This document shows positions 5,770 to 10,089 of a stretch of 10,089 bases of DNA, piece by piece. A program made the position numbers and the translations under genes. The notes below the pieces were generated by a model. It saw only the letters and a program-made list of their open reading frames with translations, was not told where the DNA came from and ran no database searches. This DNA comes from Nitrospirota bacterium (lineage in GTDB: Bacteria > Nitrospirota > CAKKRA01 > 9FT-COMBO-42-15). Position 1 is the stretch's first letter, and every line of letters starts with the position of its first letter. The stretch spans positions 1 through 10,089 of the forward strand of contig JAHFEP010000098.1 of NCBI GenBank assembly GCA_023248415.1. Reading direction: 5' to 3'.

Positions 5770-7641
5770 ATGACAATCAAGGAACTTAAAAAAGAGATTA
5801 AAACAATTGATGCTGAATGGCTTAAGGTAAATATCCCGTGCCAGAATGCATGCCCGATTGAGACAGATGTTTCAGGCTATGTCGGCGCAATAGCAGAAGG
5901 CGATTTCCTTAAGGCATATGCAATAAACAGAGAGGTTAATCCCTTTACATCAATATGCGGCCGTGTTTGTGCAGCGCCGTGTCAGGATAATTGCAGGAGA
6001 GGAAAAATTGTTGACGAGCCTGTATCAATCCGCGCATTAAAGAGATTTGTTGCAGACCATGCAAGAGATAATGGTTACATAGAAAAGCTCGCTGCTGCAT
6101 CTTCAAAAGGAAAGAAGGTTGCAATCATTGGCGCTGGACCAGCAGGTCTTTCAGCAGCAGACCACTTAGTGCGAATGGGCTATGATGTTGCTATATTTGA
6201 GTCGCAGAAAATCCCAGGCGGCATGATGTATCTTGGCATCCCTGAATATCGTCTTCCGAGGGACATCATAAAGTCAGAGATTGATATGATACTTTCAATG
6301 GGCGCTGAGCTTAAATGCAACATGGCAGCAGGAAGGGACTTTACAATATCGGATTTAAAAAAGGAATATGACGCTGTATTTATTGCAATCGGCGCGCACA
6401 AGAGCCGTGAGTTGAAGATGGAGGGCATTGAGCTTGACGGCGTATTGCGGGGCGTTGACTTTCTTTTAAATGCAAACCTTGGTTATAAGGTGGATTTGGG
6501 CAAAAAGGTATTGGTTATTGGCGGCGGTAATGTTGCTATTGATGTCGCCCGCATTGCAGTGAGAAAAGGAAAAGAAAAACTTGGCGCAGCAGAGGATATA
6601 ACAACAGCAATTGATGTTGCCCGTGCAGCGCTAAGAATGGGCAAGGCAGAAGAGGTACACATGGTCTGCCTGGAGTCAAAAGAAGAGATGCCTGCACATG
6701 AAGAAGAGGTTAATGAGGCAATAAACGAGGGCATCATTATACACAACTCTCTTGGTCCAAAAAGGATTGTAGGCAAAAAGGGCGCTGCAACAGGACTTGA
6801 GGTTGTAAAGGTGAAATCTGTATTTGATGATAAGGGAAGGTTCAACCCCACATTTATTGAAAGCTCTGAATCTGTGATTGAGGCGGATACTATAGTTATG
6901 GCGGTCGGGCAGACATCTGACCTTTCATGGATTAAGCCAAAGGACGGTATTGAAATTGCGCCGAGGCGCACCATAGTTGTTGACCCTGATACACTCGCAA
7001 CAACAGCAGCAGCCGTATTTGCCGGCGGTGATGTTGCATTTGGCCCGAGGCTCCTTATTAATGCCATTGCAGATGGAAAGAGAGCGGCAGAGTCCATTGA
7101 CAGATACTTAAGCGGACAGAGGATTACACGCAAAGAGGCAAATGAAAAAGAGATGGAAATAACCTATGTAACAGCCTTTGATGTTGAAAAGACCGTTGAG
7201 AAAAAAGAGAGGCTCCATCCGCCGACCATTCCAATAAAGAGACGCATTGGCTTTAAAGAGGTAGAGATTGCATATACAAAAGAGATGGCAATAGAAGAGG
7301 CGAAGAGGTGCCTAAGGTGCAATCACAGAATTTCTGCTGGCGGTGATTTTTGCTTTCTCTGCGGTATCTGCAAGGATATATGCCCGCAGGACTGCATTGA
7401 CATGAAGAAGGTTGACAGAATTAGCATAGAAGGCAATCTTGAAAAGTTAATCGGGCCAAAAATAATGAAGCTTTTTAAAAGGACGCTGCCATCAGAGGGT
7501 CCAAAGACATGGATGGAAGGCACAGCCTTTGTAAAGGATCAGGAGAAATGCATCAGGTGCTTTATGTGCCAGAGGGAGTGTCCGTTAAACGTTGTTACAA
7601 TAGAGAGGATATCGCCAAGGTATGAATGGGAGGAGCTTTAA
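5770..7641 (+). CDS. GltD/NfnB-like NAD(P)H oxidoreductase with FAD and multiple [4Fe-4S] clusters
   Basis: 623 residues from ATG 5770; TTG 5764 is an in-frame alternative closer to GAGAG (5755-5759). There is no signal peptide, so it is cytoplasmic. The N-terminal Fe-S domain has C24, C28, C63, C67, C71 and C75, as in glutamate synthase small subunit and NfnB. An FAD site GAGPAG (121-126) with PGGMMYLGIPEYRLP follows, then an NAD(P)-binding GGGNVA (251-256) and the second FAD motif AGGDVAFGPRLLINAIADGKRAA. The C-terminus adds two ferredoxin-type clusters: CFLCGICKDICP (C528, C531, C534, C538) and CIRCFMCQRECP (C594, C597, C600, C604). Such proteins move electrons between NAD(P)H and ferredoxin-like carriers. 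No gltB (the large glutamate synthase subunit) is adjacent; membrane and cytochrome genes are. It therefore probably feeds or drains the membrane complex. After the NAD(P) motif a 24-residue segment is repeated in diverged form (AIDVAR...GK at 256-268 and 280-292). Confidence 0.85.
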   Translation: MTIKELKKEIKTIDAEWLKVNIPCQNACPIETDVSGYVGAIAEGDFLKAYAINREVNPFTSICGRVCAAPCQDNCRRGKIVDEPVSIRALKRFVADHARDNGYIEKLAAASSKGKKVAIIGAGPAGLSAADHLVRMGYDVAIFESQKIPGGMMYLGIPEYRLPRDIIKSEIDMILSMGAELKCNMAAGRDFTISDLKKEYDAVFIAIGAHKSRELKMEGIELDGVLRGVDFLLNANLGYKVDLGKKVLVIGGGNVAIDVARIAVRKGKEKLGAAEDITTAIDVARAALRMGKAEEVHMVCLESKEEMPAHEEEVNEAINEGIIIHNSLGPKRIVGKKGAATGLEVVKVKSVFDDKGRFNPTFIESSESVIEADTIVMAVGQTSDLSWIKPKDGIEIAPRRTIVVDPDTLATTAAAVFAGGDVAFGPRLLINAIADGKRAAESIDRYLSGQRITRKEANEKEMEITYVTAFDVEKTVEKKERLHPPTIPIKRRIGFKEVEIAYTKEMAIEEAKRCLRCNHRISAGGDFCFLCGICKDICPQDCIDMKKVDRISIEGNLEKLIGPKIMKLFKRTLPSEGPKTWMEGTAFVKDQEKCIRCFMCQRECPLNVVTIERISPRYEWEEL

Positions 7642-7644
7642 TAA

Positions 7645-8190
7645 ATGAGCAAGCTTGGAAGTTCACAATATATTCAGGATGCCGTAAAGGAAATGTTTCA
7701 TGATTTTAAGACTGACAGGCGGGGTTTTATCCTTGGAAGCCTTGCTGTAGCTGGCAGTATCCTTTCTGCATTATCCATTGGCATCACATACAGGTCAAAG
7801 GTGCTCAACGAGCCGATTGAAGGCCCGTTTTTCAGGAGAAAGACAGGCACCAAATATACTGTTTATACACGGACAGACGGTAATGAGGACTTATCAAAAC
7901 CAGTAAAATATCTTGATGCAGAGAATGTATGGGAATCAGATTTTGTTGAAGATATTGCATTCAGCAAGAGCTTTGTTGTTGTTAAAGTAAAGAACAACGG
8001 CAATAAGAAGGCGGTAAGAGGCTTTTACAGATACTGCCCGATATGCGGAAATGAAACCTTCAGCTTTGACGGCAGGGATATTGAGTGCCTGAAGTGTGCA
8101 AACAGGTTTGATGCAGAAATAGGCTGGGGCACAACAACCCGGTTAAGATTAATGAAGGCAAATGTGGAGTATGATGAAAGTGCAGGATAA
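7645..8190 (+). CDS. Membrane-anchored four-cysteine metal-ribbon protein with Rieske/TAT-like leader
   Basis: 181 residues; ATG 7645 is nine bases past the strong site GGGAGGAG (7628-7635) and three bases after the previous stop. The N-terminus is polar, then TDRRGFILGS (Arg25-Arg26) and a hydrophobic stretch to about 48, closely resembling the twin-arginine anchor of Rieske proteins. The remaining domain is probably extracytoplasmic. It ends in CPICG (C131, C134) and CLKC (C148, C151), separated by 13 residues. That would bind one Zn or Fe (rubredoxin-like or zinc-ribbon). It is not a Rieske [2Fe-2S] centre, because the two His ligands are absent. The region 'FVVVKVKNNG...FYRYCPICG...CLKCANRFD' resembles the cysteine region of DUF2318 proteins. 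Sitting between the flavoprotein and membrane copy C, it is likely a redox or structural subunit of the same complex. Function is inferred from context. Confidence 0.7.
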   Translation: MSKLGSSQYIQDAVKEMFHDFKTDRRGFILGSLAVAGSILSALSIGITYRSKVLNEPIEGPFFRRKTGTKYTVYTRTDGNEDLSKPVKYLDAENVWESDFVEDIAFSKSFVVVKVKNNGNKKAVRGFYRYCPICGNETFSFDGRDIECLKCANRFDAEIGWGTTTRLRLMKANVEYDESAG

Positions 8191-8773
8191 AAAAATTGTA
8201 GGGGCGCTATTAACAGCAGGTATCCTTCTGCTCTTGCCGAATATTGCCTCTGCGGCAGGCGCAGATGAGTTACCGAGATATTTGAATGTAACGAACCTGT
8301 ATTCATCTCTGCAGGAGGTCTCTATCTGGGGACTGCACTGGATGCTCACCCTGATTGCATGGATGCTATTTACGCAGGCAATTGCGTTTCATCTGCTCAG
8401 GCCGTATTTTCTGAATCTATTTTCAACCTTTAATTTTCGCATTGGCTCAGATATATGGCTGATGAATTTTGTAATGACAAGGGACATGATGGCTGCTTTG
8501 GCATTTGCGCTTTCCCTGTTAATGACAGCGCCAAAGGTTGTATATATGATGCTCACAGGGACAACAGGATTTTTGTACAGCTCATACAATCTGTGGCTTT
8601 TTGCAGGCTCCCAAATGCTCGGACTCGCCCTGTTATTGAAACTCTTTATTGAAACAGAGGAGGATATAAGAGGCTATTACATATTTAACGGGCTCATAAT
8701 TGTCAGCTATACAATTTTTACAATTGGCATTTATAAGGCATCCTATATTGTTGTTTCATTCGTGAGGGGATAG
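8174..8773 (+). CDS. Four-helix integral membrane protein, HLxRPY...TRD-type family, copy C
   Basis: 199 residues from ATG 8174, with GGAG (8166-8169) four bases upstream; ATG 8162 and 8171 and GTG 8180 are in-frame alternatives. It overlaps the end of the previous gene by 17 bases, implying translational coupling. Residues 1-28 form a signal peptide ending in ASAAG. After a short polar stretch the domain shared with copies A and B follows: 'GLHWMLTLIAWMLF', FHLLRPYF (H73, R76, P77), 'FNFRIGSDIWL', MTRD (101-104) in helix 2, a third helix ending near 'LLLKLF', and a fourth helix with 'YTIFTIGIY'. It is closer to copy B than to A by eye. It has no CxxCH of its own. It is likely an inner-membrane subunit that pairs with the ribbon protein and copies A/B. 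Heme or quinone binding through H73 (and perhaps H55, unique to this copy) is possible but unproven. Confidence 0.75.
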   Translation: MKVQDKKIVGALLTAGILLLLPNIASAAGADELPRYLNVTNLYSSLQEVSIWGLHWMLTLIAWMLFTQAIAFHLLRPYFLNLFSTFNFRIGSDIWLMNFVMTRDMMAALAFALSLLMTAPKVVYMMLTGTTGFLYSSYNLWLFAGSQMLGLALLLKLFIETEEDIRGYYIFNGLIIVSYTIFTIGIYKASYIVVSFVRG

Positions 8774-9208
8774 ATGGAAGGACATCAGAAAGAAGAAAGA
8801 TTCAGGTTTACAGGAAAGGCGATTATTACTCTTATAATTACCTTTGCTGCTGTGATTATTATGTATAGGCTCGGCAAGGGTTATCAGGAATACCTTTTCC
8901 CTGTAGTCTTCTTTATCTGGATGATGTTTCTTTTGATAGTAGCAGGCGGCGGCAAAAGATTTAAGCCAATGATTAAGGCAGCCCACGTTGTTGTGAGCAA
9001 GCCATACCCATTATCCTTTTTATATGAAGGAGAGAGATACAAAAGCGAGACCCACCCAATGAAGAACTGGAGCTGGAAAAAGAGGAAGGCACATTCACAG
9101 GTATGGGACTATTTTGGCGATGAGGTAATGAGTTTTGATGGGAAAAGCATATTAATGGAATGGGAAGAAAAGGCAGAAAAAGATGGAAAGAGACGAAAGA
9201 CTAAATAA
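8774..9208 (+). CDS. Small two-helix membrane protein of unknown function
   Basis: 144 residues; ATG 8774 directly follows the TAG stop of copy C (8771-8773), with GAGGGG (8764-8769) as ribosome binding site. The short N-terminus (MEGHQKEERFRF) is polar. Two hydrophobic helices (about 14-31 and 39-57) are joined by a short loop. The rest is a basic, soluble C-terminal tail with several Trp residues (NWSWKKRK, SQVWDYFG) and a charged end (EKAEKDGKRRKTK). By the positive-inside rule, the Lys/Arg-rich tail is probably cytoplasmic. No cofactor motif is visible and I do not recognise the family. Its tight packing in the operon suggests an assembly or accessory subunit of the redox complex. It overlaps the following gene by 26 bases. 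Confidence 0.65.
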   Translation: MEGHQKEERFRFTGKAIITLIITFAAVIIMYRLGKGYQEYLFPVVFFIWMMFLLIVAGGGKRFKPMIKAAHVVVSKPYPLSFLYEGERYKSETHPMKNWSWKKRKAHSQVWDYFGDEVMSFDGKSILMEWEEKAEKDGKRRKTK

Positions 9209-9563
9209 TTTTTTAAAAAATAGCGAAGAGATTATAAGAGACTGCAGGATTGCAGGCGGTGAGATATACCTTACCAATGAGAGGATTATCACAAACAAGA
9301 TATCTTTGCTGAAGAAGATTTCCTTATCATCCAAAACATCCTTTTCCTCAATCCCCCTTGCAGAGATTGTTTCATACAAAATAGCGAGGGGGATGCCTTT
9401 TTTCAGCCTTCCAAGGCTGATAGTGGTTTATAAAGAGGGAAAGGGAAATGAAGAGGTCTTTTTTGAGTTTGCAAGCAAAAAGGAATTGGAGGGTTTTATA
9501 ACATCTATTCATAAGGAGGGTTTATTATGTCACAGGAACCGAGAAGCAAATTTATTTTCTTAA
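9183..9563 (+). CDS. PH-like (bacterial pleckstrin-homology/GRAM-type) domain protein
   Basis: 126 residues from ATG 9183, in a different frame from its neighbours and overlapping both (26 bases upstream, 37 bases downstream). There is no signal peptide or membrane helix. The pattern is that of bacterial PH-like proteins: 'IAGGEIYLTNERIITN', 'SIPLAEIVSYKIARG', a strand pair 'LIVVYKEGKGNEEVFFEFASKKE', and a final helix 'LEGFITSIHKEG'. The domain usually mediates protein or membrane contacts and has no enzyme activity. Its ribosome binding site is weak (AAGG thirteen bases away), so it may depend on translational coupling to the upstream gene. A cytoplasmic peripheral role, perhaps in assembly or regulation of the membrane complex, is inference. 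The last residues (LLCHRNREANLFS) are encoded over the start of the next gene and may be poorly constrained. Confidence 0.68.
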   Translation: MERDERLNNFLKNSEEIIRDCRIAGGEIYLTNERIITNKISLLKKISLSSKTSFSSIPLAEIVSYKIARGMPFFSLPRLIVVYKEGKGNEEVFFEFASKKELEGFITSIHKEGLLCHRNREANLFS

Positions 9564-9901
9564 TGATTGTTGTTTTGTTTTTAATCATCTTTGTAGGCGC
9601 CTTTGTAACAAAGGCGTCAGCAGCAGGAAAGGGAAATGCAGAGGCAGGCAAAAAGGTTTATGATGCAAAATGCACTCTCTGCCATGGCGCTGCAGGAAAA
9701 GGCGACGGCCCCGCAGGCGCAAGCCTTAATCCAAAGGCAACAAACTTTACAGACAAGGCAAAGATGGCAAAATCAGATGACGAGCTGTTTAAGGTAATCT
9801 CTGATGGTTCAAAGGGCACAGCCATGATGGGATATGCCGGTTCAACAAGCGAGCAGGACCGCTGGGATATTATTGCATACATCAGGTCACTATCCAAGTA
9901 G
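9527..9901 (+). CDS. Secreted monoheme class-I cytochrome c
   Basis: 124 residues; ATG 9527 has the best ribosome binding site of the window, AAGGAGGG six to seven bases upstream. An N-terminal hydrophobic segment (about 9-32, ending TKASAAG) serves as signal peptide or membrane anchor. The mature part is one compact class-I cytochrome c domain: CTLCH at 49-53 followed by GAAGKGDGPAG, and Met100/101 in GTAMMGYAG as likely axial ligand. A closing helix (DRWDIIAYIRSLSK) is typical of the fold. It is probably the mobile or membrane-tethered periplasmic carrier that links the complex to a terminal reductase, oxidase or other donor. It is the last gene of the operon, and a GC-rich hairpin follows 37 bases later. 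Confidence 0.9.
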   Translation: MSQEPRSKFIFLMIVVLFLIIFVGAFVTKASAAGKGNAEAGKKVYDAKCTLCHGAAGKGDGPAGASLNPKATNFTDKAKMAKSDDELFKVISDGSKGTAMMGYAGSTSEQDRWDIIAYIRSLSK

Positions 9902-9938
9902 GAGATTTTCTTTCTCTTGCTTGTTTGTGAGGACCTTT

Positions 9939-9995
9939 AAAGGGGGCCCTTTCCCCATAAAAGCATTACCTTCTCCCTTAAGGCGCCCCCTTTTT
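9939..9995 (+). terminator. Probable terminator of the redox operon
   Basis: AAAGGGGGC (9939-9947) pairs perfectly with GCCCCCTTT (9985-9993), with two further T residues after the stem (TTTTT at 9991-9995). The loop of 37 bases is long and the T-run is partly in the stem, so efficiency is uncertain. In the reverse direction the hairpin could also serve a gene arriving from the right. Confidence 0.5.
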
Positions 9996-9997
9996 AG

Positions 9998-10088
9998 GTA
10001 TTTTCTATTCATGATACAAAACGGGTTAAAAAGGATGGAGCAATAACCTTTAAGGGAAAAGAATACAAGATAGATAGATTCTGTGGTC
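9998..10088 (+). pseudogene. Possible transposase C-terminal fragment (no start, runs off the window)
   Basis: After an in-frame TAG at 9995-9997 an open frame runs to the right edge with no ATG, GTG or TTG. It includes HDTKRVKKDGAITFKGKEYKID. The 'R-x-V-x-K-D-G-x-I-x-F-x-G-K-x-Y' pattern recalls the C-terminal beta-barrel region of IS481/Mu-type transposases. If real, it is a 5'-truncated remnant whose N-terminal and DDE parts are missing. The visible length is only about 30 residues, so the match may be chance. Confidence 0.28.
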
Positions 10089-10089
10089 A

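Noticed and set aside
6483..7133. 216-codon open frame on the - strand inside the flavoprotein gene
   Set aside because: It lies antisense to a gene with clear FAD and NAD(P) motifs, is Ser/Thr/Pro-rich as mirrored frames often are, and has no recognisable domain.
5770..7641. Glutamate synthase small subunit (gltD)
   Set aside because: The core domains match, but there is no adjacent large subunit. The C-terminal double ferredoxin and cytochrome neighbours point to a different electron-transfer role.
7645..8190. True Rieske iron-sulfur protein
   Set aside because: The leader fits, but the required C-x-H and C-x-x-H pairs are absent; the site has four cysteines instead.
9834..10046. 70-codon + strand frame over the end of the last cytochrome
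   Set aside because: It overlaps the cytochrome C-terminal helix and the terminator hairpin, with no ribosome site or family signal.
1..10089. CRISPR array or intact insertion sequence
   Set aside because: No regularly spaced direct repeats were seen, and no complete transposase with flanking inverted repeats is present.

Overview
The window appears to come from a Gram-negative, respiring bacterium. Three secreted c-type cytochromes, a membrane-anchored redox gene cluster, a sigma-54 promoter and strong Shine-Dalgarno sites all point that way. Codon use is AT-leaning, with frequent ATA, AGA and AGG, and two consecutive genes start with TTG. This would suit an uncultivated Nitrospirota-, Desulfobacterota- or Schekmanbacteria-like lineage, but the taxonomic guess is inference and weak. 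Every gene called lies on the + strand.

Left part (1-2640). The window opens with the last 27 codons of a gene that resembles the C-terminus of a ClpB/ClpC chaperone. A two-gene unit follows: an ADP-ribosylglycohydrolase fused to a C-terminal VOC (glyoxalase-fold) domain, then a zinc-dependent histone-deacetylase/AcuC-family hydrolase. A clear intrinsic terminator (2595-2636) ends this unit.

Middle control region (2637-2992). About 350 bases have no protein gene. They hold a possible structured RNA or attenuator (2651-2765) ending in a second intrinsic terminator, then an AT-rich stretch with a dyad and an IHF-like site, then a near-consensus sigma-54 (-24/-12) promoter at 2934-2949. The likely start of transcription lies near 2960, just ahead of a stand-alone response-regulator receiver gene.

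Right part (2993-9901). Ten closely packed genes look like one sigma-54-driven operon for an undescribed electron-transfer complex. In order they are: receiver protein; diheme cytochrome c; a 4-helix membrane protein (copy A); a monoheme cytochrome/beta-sandwich fused to the same membrane domain (copy B); a GltD/NfnB-like FAD, NAD(P)H and multi-[4Fe-4S] oxidoreductase; a membrane-anchored four-cysteine metal-ribbon protein with a Rieske-like leader; a third copy of the membrane domain (copy C); a small 2-helix membrane protein; a PH-like domain protein; and a monoheme cytochrome c. The three membrane domains share an unusual HLxRPY...TRD signature. The simplest model is that the cytoplasmic flavin/Fe-S subunit exchanges electrons with NAD(P)H or ferredoxin. 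The three paralogous membrane subunits would then link it through the membrane to the periplasmic cytochromes, possibly with quinone involved. The genes and motifs are seen directly; the complex and electron path are inferred.

The operon ends at a GC-rich hairpin (9939-9995). The last 90 bases contain an open frame without a start codon that faintly resembles the C-terminus of an IS481/Mu-type transposase.
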